Positions 47,501 to 56,057 of a stretch of DNA of 64,000 bases are shown in pieces. The DNA is from Paludibacteraceae bacterium (GTDB lineage Bacteria > Bacteroidota > Bacteroidia > Bacteroidales > Paludibacteraceae), in assembly GCA_028694915.1 (NCBI GenBank), contig JAQVJY010000003.1:1-64000 (forward strand). The letters run 5' to 3'. A program made the translations under genes and the position numbers. Position 1 is the first letter of the stretch, and each line of letters starts with the position of its first letter. The notes under the pieces are model-generated. The model searched no databases. It was not told the DNA's origin and saw only the letters and a list, made by a program, of their open reading frames with translations.

Positions 47501-50138
47501 CATTTTTACCAGCAAATGCACCCAAAATATCACCAGCAGCATTCACGTCGCCAGCATTGTAAACACTATCAATAACGCCCGTATTCAAACCCGCTATACC
47601 TCCTGCATAATCGGTTGATTTATAAATAATACCAACATTATAAGCTTGTTTGATAGTTCCATCATTACGACCAACCAAACCACCTACATTTTCGCCACCT
47701 TTTTCAATTTCGCTCATGTTGTAACAATGCATGAGTTTACCAGCATTTAAACCAGCGAAATTACCAATTTGGTTTCTACCCGAAATACTACCTGAAACGA
47801 TAGCTAAATTTTTAACAGTGGCTTCAGCTCCAATAACACCAAAAAGTCCAAGGTAATCGAGATCTTGTTTGATATATAAATTGCTCAATTCATGTCCGTT
47901 GCCATCAAAATCACCTTTGAAACGATTGGCAAGGGCTAGTTTACCGATTGGGGTCCACTCTTGACCACTCCAACCTGTAGTTACAGGATTATAAACACCT
48001 CCCAAATCAAGATCATTCATCAAAATAAGGTGTTTATTCAAGAATGTTTCTGTACCCGCATTTGCTTGATTAGCAACCCAAGCCAATTCGTCGGTGATAT
48101 AAATCAATAACGTATCGCCAGCCACATTGGCAATTGGAGCCGACACACCGCCTGTCCAAGCAGGTGCTTTGGCGAATATCGCTCTTAATTCAACATCAGA
48201 CGTTGGAATAAATGAGTACATTAATTGCCCATTTTCCGCTCGTACGCTATTTTTAACATCGGTGATGCCTTGTTCCAAAACTGATAAATAATAACCTGCT
48301 TCAGGAGTAATGGTGTATGTTTTAACATTGGTACCATTACACAGAATTGCTGGATCGTTATCTACAATAGTACCATTTACCGGCGGTGCAATTGTAACAA
48401 ACACTTCTGCTACCGATGTAATCTTAAGTGTGTCTTGCAAACCTGCTGGTAAAGCTGAGCAATAATCATCACTCAAAGCATCGAGGTAATAGTCGCCAGC
48501 AGCAACATTAAAAGTCACAACTGGATTTATAATACCTGTTGCAGTAGTAGGTGTTCCATTATTATTAAGAGTATAAGAAAAAGGAGGAGTACCATGTAGT
48601 AAAAATTGAATGGTAGTTGTATTAGCTCCAATCACATTATGATCTTCAGTAAGCATTTCCATCGTTGGTGCAGCGCGTAAAATAGTGGTCAAATCCACCA
48701 CGCTATCACAACCATGAACTGTTTGAAAAGTAACCAGTTCATTAATCGTATCGTTAGCAGCATCAAAATCGATTTGACTATAAGTGACTGAAGGAGTCAC
48801 AACGTAAGGTAATTCTGATGGACAGATATATTTTGTAGCAACTAAGCCATCAGCTAAAGTGTATTTAGGAGAGGTATTTTTAAGTTCTGCAGCTACTGTT
48901 TTTGTAGCGCTATTGAGCATAGCCGTAAAAATTGCCGATTCAGGGCCATCACACATCGTTGAAATAGTTCCAGCAGCGCCTACAATCTCAACGTTTGCAT
49001 TATCACAAGACCAAACCACACCATTTTCCGTATTAACCGTAAATGCGTTACGTACGCTATCTACATTTTCAGCTACGGGAAATGTGATAGGAGAAATAGC
49101 CAATTTGGCAACATCACTAGTTGTCCAAAAAACATTTTGAGGATACAAACCTGGTGTCAAAACAAAACTCCCAAAAGGGCCATCTAAATTAGTTAAATCA
49201 TTGGTATTATGAGGAACAGTGTCAGTAATAGAAAGAGAGCCACCAACAGCAAACTCAAAATGACATGAATCTATGCACTTAGTATTAGGTAGTAACTGTT
49301 TATCAAAATAACAATTCGTGATTGCACTAATCCCTGCTGTTTCTTGTTGGAAACGACCCACCAAAGCACCAACCTCAGACGTAGCAACACCCGAAACCGT
49401 TCCGATATTGTAGGAATTAGCAATAGTAGCACCAGCTTCGGCCATACCAGCTAATCCACCAATTAGAAAATTACTGTCTGTAGAAATAGCTCCAGAATTA
49501 AAGCAATCTTCGATAGTTCCTCCACGCAAATAACCTGTAATACCTCCAACGTTCTTAAACATCTCACCTGTAGTGGCGAAAACCGAACCTGTATTAAAAG
49601 ATCGTTGAATAGTAGAATTATCAGCTTTACCAACTAATCCTCCAACATGTTCTACGCCCGATATATGAAGCGTGTTATAACAATTTGTAATCACTGACGA
49701 TGATTCTGCCAATCCAACTAAACCAGCCACATTTGTTTTACCTTTTACTTCACCATTTTCAAGCCCAAGGTTTGAGATAGTAGCCCCGTAGATGTGACCG
49801 AATAATGCTTGACAATCTGATGCAGATGCATCAATCTTAATATTTTTAATTACATGCGCATCGCCATTAAAATGACCTGAAAAAGAAAAAGCCAAGTTAC
49901 CAATTGGTATCCAAGCTTCATTATCTAAATCAATATCGGCCGTTAGGACGAAATACTCACTAGCGTAATTTGTTCCCGCATTGACTTGTTCCGCCAAAAA
50001 AGCCAATTCATCAGCCGTTGAAATTTGATAAGCTGTTAATTCTGTAACTCCATCGCCTACAGTCCAAATAGTGGGAGTAAAAGCAAAAAGAGATGAAAAG
50101 AAGAGAGAGAGAAACACAAGAGAAGTAAACTTTTTCAT
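44514..50138 (-). CDS. giant T9SS-exported GLUG-repeat surface protein
   Basis: 1874 residues. Signal peptide (LFFSSLFAF) and no lipobox. Two blocks of GLUG-type repeats, about 115-280 (NVAGLVG, HVGGLVGKADNSTIQRSFNTG) and about 760-895 (NVGGLVGRNDGTIKQAYNVG). Between about 1035 and 1540 are five degenerate modules. The C-terminal 80 residues match a type A T9SS sorting domain (VRIKVYPVPARPHETLMV, ending ISKFIVE), so export and surface anchoring are expected. First gene of the operon ending at 39753. A CAAAGTTA element (50183-50190) is a possible -7 box. Ligand unknown. Confidence 0.85.
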   Translation of the reverse strand: MKKFTSLVFLSLFFSSLFAFTPTIWTVGDGVTELTAYQISTADELAFLAEQVNAGTNYASEYFVLTADIDLDNEAWIPIGNLAFSFSGHFNGDAHVIKNIKIDASASDCQALFGHIYGATISNLGLENGEVKGKTNVAGLVGLAESSSVITNCYNTLHISGVEHVGGLVGKADNSTIQRSFNTGSVFATTGEMFKNVGGITGYLRGGTIEDCFNSGAISTDSNFLIGGLAGMAEAGATIANSYNIGTVSGVATSEVGALVGRFQQETAGISAITNCYFDKQLLPNTKCIDSCHFEFAVGGSLSITDTVPHNTNDLTNLDGPFGSFVLTPGLYPQNVFWTTSDVAKLAISPITFPVAENVDSVRNAFTVNTENGVVWSCDNANVEIVGAAGTISTMCDGPESAIFTAMLNSATKTVAAELKNTSPKYTLADGLVATKYICPSELPYVVTPSVTYSQIDFDAANDTINELVTFQTVHGCDSVVDLTTILRAAPTMEMLTEDHNVIGANTTTIQFLLHGTPPFSYTLNNNGTPTTATGIINPVVTFNVAAGDYYLDALSDDYCSALPAGLQDTLKITSVAEVFVTIAPPVNGTIVDNDPAILCNGTNVKTYTITPEAGYYLSVLEQGITDVKNSVRAENGQLMYSFIPTSDVELRAIFAKAPAWTGGVSAPIANVAGDTLLIYITDELAWVANQANAGTETFLNKHLILMNDLDLGGVYNPVTTGWSGQEWTPIGKLALANRFKGDFDGNGHELSNLYIKQDLDYLGLFGVIGAEATVKNLAIVSGSISGRNQIGNFAGLNAGKLMHCYNMSEIEKGGENVGGLVGRNDGTIKQAYNVGIIYKSTDYAGGIAGLNTGVIDSVYNAGDVNAAGDILGAFAGKNEATGSITNAYFDYQMCATTAVGTNLGAATVVARKTSEMYNIAMFTSDPVNWLCGASVYPQLVGLDGTDAALASVAPIMLKEATADTGIEDVRKVTQNFTVSTVNGSKWSSSNNEWVALAAGNATVTLKCESDKTIILTDSVNNAYKKVQIKLPKLSTFEAGTIDTKNDTTCFGSTNNKIDNVTSPTGGDSKYDYMWIQINAATPTDRDTIYNTVKEFVPTETVPGTYNFERWVKDNTCQLSYIQSAGLWTLVILENFTAGEIEATNDTICGVGAPKTIGSVTDAAEGDENITYRWKQDDVVIASTNTATYTPTETVAGEYVYTREAKDGRCNTWTKSTGDYRLVIYPVFNPGEIAATNDTVCAGVAPKIINSITDATTGFNTTYIWKCNDTIIAGATAKAFTPPTGMAPGTYTYKRWVTDDKCQLGDTVQSTGAWTLVVYAPFVAGEIQAIDTVLCASDVVPEITEVTATTGGDTNIEYRWLMNGAEIAGATAATLTPDPATMTANVAYEFVRQVKDGKCAPWTNSTGKATMKIYAPFDPGAVVAMNDTLCFTTADGFYDMVLGSATPATGGDGKIEYRWRMRCDWAKAVIDNSGETPVTVLVDTTSYAVIGNASATETYQFVRANVLNARFPMTFTFIREAKDTLCSGGWQASTDTVRYIMSDHRATTRNVYICQDDFPFNYTYTYSYDSHTEDVRFFEDGQTFLMNDFTSYGCDYKVTLRAVLCKTPVVEVSQIAPICETESAMQFEISTLAGVPNRYKLMFDDRAKAQGFVDVDYTAIPLDSVIVITKPAAAHAGTYKVAVQFMDARSQYGCESVVDTLVMSISVDGYLHTKWNDVIYVDNYHEATEPLNLKFTEYQWYRDGELIEGATEQFYQQAGGLSGTYYVVLTATDGLVYRSCDTTFVLAQTASDVRIKVYPVPARPHETLMVELPFDELQLSAGYLEVFNSQGMKVYQTNQITEYTSMPAMVVQGVYLVRFTATNGQQYISKFIVE
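45518..47040 (-). repeat. five tandem 90-to-125-residue modules in the giant protein
   Basis: Successive module starts lie near 47040, 46742, 46463, 46182 and 45897, so four periods of 279-298 bp and a longer fifth. Each reads AGxIxAxNDTxC, a Tyr/Trp-containing core (YRWKQDD, YIWKCND, YRWLMNG, YRWRMRC) and a closing WTxSTG then LVIYP. The DNA is diverged, so these are old duplications. Confidence 0.8.
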
Positions 50139-50361
50139 GGTTTTCCAGTTAAAATTAGTATCGTGTAAAGGTTAATTGACGGCAAAGTTATAAAATAAAT
50201 CGAAAATCATACTATTAAAATAAAAAAAATGTATGTTAAGTCCCTCAAGCAACGTAATTAACCGATTTTACAGAGACGAAAATCACATTTTATAACATAA
50301 AAGTGCCTCCTTTTTGAAAAATAGAGTATCTTTGGAGCGTTTTTAAAACTGTGAATGAACT

Positions 50362-53208
50362 ATGCAAACAGACCTATTTTCAAGCCGTCACATTGGCATT
50401 ACTGAGCAGGATTTACCGCAAATGTTGTCAGTAATAGGAGTTAAATCTGTAGACGACTTGATGAACCAAACAATTCCTGCTACTATTCGTCTAAAAAAAC
50501 CGCTAAAGCTTCCCGCTGCAATGACAGAAGACGAATTTTTAAATCATATTCGTCAAATCGCTGCTAAAAATAGTGTAGCCGATAATTTTATTGGCTTAGG
50601 CTATTATGGCACGGTTACACCAGCAGTCATTCTGCGTAACGTATTTGAAAATCCAGTATGGTACACTTCATATACACCTTATCAAGCCGAAATTTCTCAA
50701 GGCCGATTGGAAGCACTGCTGAATTTCCAGACGATGATTTGCGACTTAACGAGTTTACCACTCGCAAATTGTTCCTTACTCGACGAAGCCACAGCAGCTG
50801 CCGAAGCCATGACCATGATGTACGGCTTACGCAGTCGCACACAAATAAAAGACGAAGTAAACACGCTATTTGTTGACGAACAACTCTTTCCACAAACATT
50901 GGATGTGTTAAAAACACGCAGTTTACCTCAAGGCATCAATTTGTTGGTAGGTGATTTTCAAACATTCGATTTTTCAACACCCATTTTTGGAGCTATTGTT
51001 CAGTACCCAAATAATAACGGCGAACTTTACGATTACAAAGCCTTCACCGACAAATGTCACGCTCAAGAGGCAAAAGTAGCGGTTGTGGCAGACTTGTTGG
51101 CACTTACTATTTTAGCGTCGCCTGGCGAATGGGGCGCTGATATTGCCGTGGGAACCACACAACGATTCGGCATGCCGCTCTATTTTGGAGGACCTTCAGC
51201 CGCTTATATGTCTTCACGCGACGAATTTAAACGCAATATGCCTGGTCGTATTATTGGCATTTCGAAAGACGCTAATGGTAAACCTGCTTTACGACTAGCT
51301 TTACAAACACGTGAGCAACATATCAAACGCGAAAAAGCAACATCCAATATTTGTACTGCACAAGCATTACCCGCTATTATGTCGGGTTTTTATGCTGCTT
51401 ATCACGGCAACAAAGGTTTGCAAAATATAGCGATGCACGTGCATATTAACGCCGTTTTGATTGCCCAAGAATTAACAAAATTAGGCTGCACACAACTCAA
51501 TAAAACCTATTTCGATACAGTTAAGATACAATTGCCAGAAGGATTCTCGGTAGAAACTCTCAAATTGTTAGCAGAAACCAATTTGGTGAATTTCCGTTAC
51601 TTTGAAGATGGCACCATTGGTATCAGTACCGACGAGACAACGTCCACCGAACAAATTGCTAAAGTGGTCGCTATTTTTGCACAAATTCTAGGCAAGGCTA
51701 TGCCAAGTACGCTCGGCGAGATTTCAACGATTTCGATCCCTGCAAATCTCATTCGCCAAACGCCCGCTTTGAACCACGATATTTTTGAAAAATACCATTC
51801 CGAAACCGAGATGATGCGTTACATCAAGCGACTCGATCGGAAAGATATTTCACTTACGCAGTCAATGATTTCGCTCGGTTCATGCACCATGAAACTGAAT
51901 GCGGCTTCAGAAATGTTAGCACTCAGTTTACCACAATTTACCAATATTCATCCATTTGCTCCGGCATCACAAACCAAAGGTTATCAAGAAATAATAGAAA
52001 ATCTTACCACATATCTTTGTGAAATTACAGGTTTAGTTGGCTGTACTTTGCAACCAAATTCGGGTGCTGCTGGCGAATATACAGGTTTGCTCACCATACG
52101 TCGTTATCAAGAGTCCATCGGACAATCGCACCGCAATATTGTGCTTATTCCATCGTCAGCACACGGCACAAATCCTGCTAGCGCCGTACAAGCTGGTTTT
52201 GAAGTAGTGGTCACACCGTGCGACGAATTGGGCAACGTAGATGTAGCCGATTTAAAAACAAAAGCAGAAGAATATAAAGACCGATTAGCCGCTTTGATGA
52301 TTACTTATCCATCCACACATGGTATTTTTGAACCTGCCATTGTGGAAATTTGCGATGCTATTCATGCAGCTGGCGGTCAAGTATATATGGATGGTGCGAA
52401 TATGAATGGTCAAGTAGGATTAACTTCTCCTGGCGTTATTGGTGCTGACGTTTGTCACCTCAATTTGCACAAAACATTTGCGAGTCCACACGGCGGCGGT
52501 GGTCCTGGCGTTGGTCCAATTTGTGTCGCCAAGCACTTGGTCGACTTCCTACCTCAGCACTATGTATTGGACTCAAAAAGCGCGTGTACTGCGGTATCGT
52601 CATCACCTTGGGGTAGTGCTGGGATTCTACCAATAACCTACGGCTACATCCGTATGATGGGCACAGAAGGTTTAACCAAAGCCACTCAAATAGCGATAGT
52701 TAGTGCTAATTATTTAACGAAACGACTTGAAAACGATTATGGCATTGTGTACACTGGTGCTACTGGTCGAGTTGGTCACGAAATGATTTTGGATTGCCGC
52801 CATTTTAAAGCGGATACAAACATTACCGAAAGTGATATTGCCAAACGTCTGATGGATTTTGGATTTCATGCACCAACGTTATCATTTCCAGTACACGGAA
52901 CTTTAATGATAGAACCCACAGAGAGTGAATCATTAGCCGAACTAGATCGTTTTGTAGAAGCGCTATTAGTGATTCGCGACGAAATAGACGAAATTGCTTT
53001 TGGCACAGCCGATAAGGAAGATAATGTGCTCATCAATGCACCACATCCCGATTATGTGATTGCTTCCGACACTTGGAATCATCCTTACGGTCGCGAAAAA
53101 GCCGCCTTCCCATTACCTTGGGTACGCGATAATAAATTTTGGATTTCAGTAGCTCGTGTGGACAATGGTTGGGGCGATCGCAACCTTGTTTGTAGCTGCG
53201 AAAATTAA
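50362..53208 (+). CDS. gcvP: glycine dehydrogenase (P-protein)
   Basis: Decarboxylates glycine using PLP in the glycine cleavage system. 948 residues, the full-length fused form. The PLP lysine is in NLHKTFASPHGGGGPGVGP (about 705). The N-terminal half contains FIGLGYYGT and GLLTIRRYQE-like conserved blocks. A TATCTTTG element at 50327-50334 is a candidate -7 box. gcvT and gcvH are not adjacent. The steroid-reductase-like gene starts 24 nt later on the same strand. Confidence 0.96.
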   Translation: MQTDLFSSRHIGITEQDLPQMLSVIGVKSVDDLMNQTIPATIRLKKPLKLPAAMTEDEFLNHIRQIAAKNSVADNFIGLGYYGTVTPAVILRNVFENPVWYTSYTPYQAEISQGRLEALLNFQTMICDLTSLPLANCSLLDEATAAAEAMTMMYGLRSRTQIKDEVNTLFVDEQLFPQTLDVLKTRSLPQGINLLVGDFQTFDFSTPIFGAIVQYPNNNGELYDYKAFTDKCHAQEAKVAVVADLLALTILASPGEWGADIAVGTTQRFGMPLYFGGPSAAYMSSRDEFKRNMPGRIIGISKDANGKPALRLALQTREQHIKREKATSNICTAQALPAIMSGFYAAYHGNKGLQNIAMHVHINAVLIAQELTKLGCTQLNKTYFDTVKIQLPEGFSVETLKLLAETNLVNFRYFEDGTIGISTDETTSTEQIAKVVAIFAQILGKAMPSTLGEISTISIPANLIRQTPALNHDIFEKYHSETEMMRYIKRLDRKDISLTQSMISLGSCTMKLNAASEMLALSLPQFTNIHPFAPASQTKGYQEIIENLTTYLCEITGLVGCTLQPNSGAAGEYTGLLTIRRYQESIGQSHRNIVLIPSSAHGTNPASAVQAGFEVVVTPCDELGNVDVADLKTKAEEYKDRLAALMITYPSTHGIFEPAIVEICDAIHAAGGQVYMDGANMNGQVGLTSPGVIGADVCHLNLHKTFASPHGGGGPGVGPICVAKHLVDFLPQHYVLDSKSACTAVSSSPWGSAGILPITYGYIRMMGTEGLTKATQIAIVSANYLTKRLENDYGIVYTGATGRVGHEMILDCRHFKADTNITESDIAKRLMDFGFHAPTLSFPVHGTLMIEPTESESLAELDRFVEALLVIRDEIDEIAFGTADKEDNVLINAPHPDYVIASDTWNHPYGREKAAFPLPWVRDNKFWISVARVDNGWGDRNLVCSCEN

Positions 53209-53231
53209 GTATCACCATAAAACAACTGATT

Positions 53232-54005
53232 ATGATTTTAGACATTCATTCATTCAATTTTCTACTTTATATAATGGCCTTTATTGCTGTTATTGTTTTT
53301 GTAGCACTCTATTTTGTAGAAGCTGGTTATGGTAAAATGATCTCTACAAAATGGGGACCAGCTATTAACAATAAAGTAGCTTGGGTTTTGATGGAATGCC
53401 CTGTATTTTTGGTACTTCTCTACTTCTGGAGTCATTCGTCACGTCAATGGGAAATTACACCGCTCTTATTCTTTTTATTTTTCGAATTGCACTATTTTCA
53501 ACGTTCATTTGTGTTTCCATTTTTACTCAAAGGGAAAAATAAAATGCCTATTGCCATCATGTTGATGGGTGTGATTTTTAATACCATCAACGGCTACTTA
53601 CAAGGAGAATGGATTTTCTTCCTTGCACCAGAAGGACTTTACACCGAGGCATGGCTTACCACACCACAGTTTATCATCGGCTCCATTCTATTTTTTATTG
53701 GCATGGGTGTCAATATACATTCCGATTATGTTATTCGTCATCTACGTAAACCTGGCGACACCAATCATTACTTACCTAAAAAAGGCATGTACAAATACGT
53801 CACATCGGCCAATTATTTTGGTGAAATTATCGAATGGTCAGGTTTTGCTATTCTTACATGGAGTCTTCCTGGTTTACTCTTTGTCGTGTGGACTTGCGCC
53901 AACTTAGTGCCTCGTGCCAATTCCATTTACAAAAAATATCAAAAAGAATTTGGCGATGAATTTACAGAACATCCTCTAAAACGAGTTTTCCCTTTTATCT
54001 ATTAA
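53232..54005 (+). CDS. steroid 5-alpha-reductase-like membrane enzyme
   Basis: 257 residues, six or seven membrane helices. Conserved 5-alpha-reductase/DUF1295-type motifs: FFELHYFQRSFVFPF (84-98), GMGVNIHSDYVIRHLR (157-172), ANYFGEIIEWSGFA (193-206), and a C-terminal YKKYQKEFGDEF. These lie where the NADPH and steroid sites of SRD5A-type enzymes are. Its neighbours are an OYE-type reductase and an SDR. Such a trio occurs in gut Bacteroidales that reduce 3-oxo-delta4 bile acids. I infer steroid or sterol reduction. Substrate unproven. 2 nt before the next gene. Confidence 0.82.
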   Translation: MILDIHSFNFLLYIMAFIAVIVFVALYFVEAGYGKMISTKWGPAINNKVAWVLMECPVFLVLLYFWSHSSRQWEITPLLFFLFFELHYFQRSFVFPFLLKGKNKMPIAIMLMGVIFNTINGYLQGEWIFFLAPEGLYTEAWLTTPQFIIGSILFFIGMGVNIHSDYVIRHLRKPGDTNHYLPKKGMYKYVTSANYFGEIIEWSGFAILTWSLPGLLFVVWTCANLVPRANSIYKKYQKEFGDEFTEHPLKRVFPFIY

Positions 54006-54006
54006 C

Positions 54007-55251
54007 ATGGAATCGCTGTTATTTACGCCTTATCAATTAGGTCCTATTACGTTACGGAATCGCACCATACGTTCGGCTGCTTTTGAAAATATGTGTTATG
54101 GCAATCGTCCATCACAAGATTTATTTAATTACCATACAAGCGTGGCCAAAGGTGGCATCGGTATGACTACTATAGCCTACGCCGCTGTCAATAGAAGTGG
54201 CGTTTCGTTCAATGGTCAGCTATGGATGCGCGAAGAAATTATTCCCGAATTAAAAACGCTAACCGATGCCATTCATGCCGAAGGGTCCAAAGCTTCTATT
54301 CAGCTCGGACATTGTGGCAATATGACACATTTCTACACCTGTGGCTGTATGCCTGTGGGAGCATCTACTGGATTTAATTTGTATTCGCCTACACTGGTTC
54401 GCGGACTCAAAAAATACGAGATCGAATCACTTGTTAAAGATTTTGGCAAAGCTGTGCATTTAGCGCGAAAAGCAGGCTTCGATTGTGTAGAGATTCATGC
54501 GGGACATGGCTATCTCATTTCTCAATTTTTGTCGCCTTACACCAACAAACGCAAAGATGAATATGGCGGTTCACTCGAAAATCGGATGCGGTTTATGCGG
54601 TTAGTGATAACCGAAGTGATACAAGCGGCTGGTAACGATATAGCGGTCGTTGTAAAAACAAACATGTACGACGGATTCAAAGGTGGCATGACACAACCTG
54701 AATGTATACAAGTAGCCAAAACCTTAGAACAACTCGGTGTACATGCATTAGTACTAAGTGCTGGTTTTGTAAGCAAAGCACCCATGGCTGTTATGCGTGG
54801 GGCGATGCCTATCAAAACGCTAGCACACTACATGGATATTAAATCGTTCTGGTGGTTAAAACTCGGCTTACACGTGGCTGGAAAATGGATGATTCCAACC
54901 GTACCATTTAAAGAAGCCTATTTTTTAGAAGAAGCCAAACAATTTCGTGCTGAATTATCACTGCCGTTGATTTATGTCGGCGGCCTTGTGTCACGTACTA
55001 AAATTGACGAAGTCCTCAATAGTGGTTTTGAATTGGTACAAATGGCACGCGCCTTAGTCCACGATCCAGCGTTTGTAAATAATATGAAAGAAAGCGACCA
55101 AACCTATCGGAATGGTTGCAAACATTCCAATTACTGCATTGCTCGCATGTACACACTTGAAATGAAATGTCACCATTGTGTAGCCAATCTACCAAAACAA
55201 ATTGAAAAAGAAATTAATATGGCAGAATCCGGAAAATACGATATAAAATGA
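54007..55251 (+). CDS. Old Yellow Enzyme-type NADH:flavin oxidoreductase
   Basis: 414 residues, FMN TIM barrel. IHAGHGYLISQFLSP (about 161) is the family active-site region and YVGGLVSRTKIDEVL the phosphate-binding region. A Cys set C371, C377, C388, C391 near the C-terminus recalls the Fe-S site of 2,4-dienoyl-CoA reductases, but spacing differs and the FAD/NAD domain of BaiCD-like enzymes is absent. Candidate 5-beta-reductase or enone reductase, by context. The SDR gene starts within its stop codon region (overlap 4 nt). Confidence 0.85.
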   Translation: MESLLFTPYQLGPITLRNRTIRSAAFENMCYGNRPSQDLFNYHTSVAKGGIGMTTIAYAAVNRSGVSFNGQLWMREEIIPELKTLTDAIHAEGSKASIQLGHCGNMTHFYTCGCMPVGASTGFNLYSPTLVRGLKKYEIESLVKDFGKAVHLARKAGFDCVEIHAGHGYLISQFLSPYTNKRKDEYGGSLENRMRFMRLVITEVIQAAGNDIAVVVKTNMYDGFKGGMTQPECIQVAKTLEQLGVHALVLSAGFVSKAPMAVMRGAMPIKTLAHYMDIKSFWWLKLGLHVAGKWMIPTVPFKEAYFLEEAKQFRAELSLPLIYVGGLVSRTKIDEVLNSGFELVQMARALVHDPAFVNNMKESDQTYRNGCKHSNYCIARMYTLEMKCHHCVANLPKQIEKEINMAESGKYDIK

Positions 55252-56042
55252 ACGCAACACATCGACCATTGGCACTTGTAACTGGCGCCAGCAGTGGCAT
55301 CGGATTGATGTATGCCACCGAATTAGCACGACAAGGCAACGATTTAGTCATTGTCAGTAATCAAGCAAAAGAACTTCAAGAAACTAGCGATAAACTAACC
55401 GCCGATTTTTTCGTAACAGTAACACCGCTTTATCGTAATTTAGCCACTCCCCAAGCCGCCGAAGAACTCCACCAATATTGTATTGAGAATCAATTAGAAA
55501 TTGATATACTCATCAACAATGCAGGCGTCTTTTTCTTCAACGAACTCACCAATACAGACATACGGCGCGTAGAATTGATGTTATCATTGCACGTGGTAAC
55601 CGTCACTAAACTCTGCCGATTATTTGGCGAAGATATGAAACAGCGCCGACACGGCTACATTCTCAATATGAGTTCCATGAGCGCTTGGATGGCGATGCCA
55701 GGCATACAAACATACAATGCCACCAAAGCCTACATTCTCAATTTCAGCCGCTCTTTGTGGTATGAATTGAAACCATACGGCGTAACGGTAACAGCTATTT
55801 GTCCTGGCGCGGTAGATACTGGTTTATATGGATTAAGCCCCAATTTACGACGTTTAGCGGTAGCCTTTGGCGTTTCCATGAAACCCGAAAAACTCGTCAA
55901 AATCGCCTTAAAAAAGCTGGCACAAGGCAAAAAACAAGTACTGCCCGGTGGCATCAACCATCTGTTTGTACCACTCATCAAACACCTACCCGATTGGGTA
56001 GTTTTTGCCGCCATGAAACGCATTAATAAATTTCAGGCATAA
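55248..56042 (+). CDS. SDR dehydrogenase, probable hydroxysteroid type
   Basis: 264 residues. The cofactor motif TGASSGIG lies at 12-19, NNAG at 90-93, catalytic serine in NMSSMSAW (142-143), and Y156-x-x-x-K160. The protein resembles the membrane-associated 17-beta/3-beta HSD-like SDRs and ends in a hydrophobic segment (LFVPLIKHLPDWVVFAAM). In context it could oxidise or reduce the 3-hydroxyl of a steroid. Other alcohols are possible. 15 nt precede the peptidase gene. Confidence 0.85.
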   Translation: MNATHRPLALVTGASSGIGLMYATELARQGNDLVIVSNQAKELQETSDKLTADFFVTVTPLYRNLATPQAAEELHQYCIENQLEIDILINNAGVFFFNELTNTDIRRVELMLSLHVVTVTKLCRLFGEDMKQRRHGYILNMSSMSAWMAMPGIQTYNATKAYILNFSRSLWYELKPYGVTVTAICPGAVDTGLYGLSPNLRRLAVAFGVSMKPEKLVKIALKKLAQGKKQVLPGGINHLFVPLIKHLPDWVVFAAMKRINKFQA

Positions 56043-56057
56043 TAAACTAACATCCGT

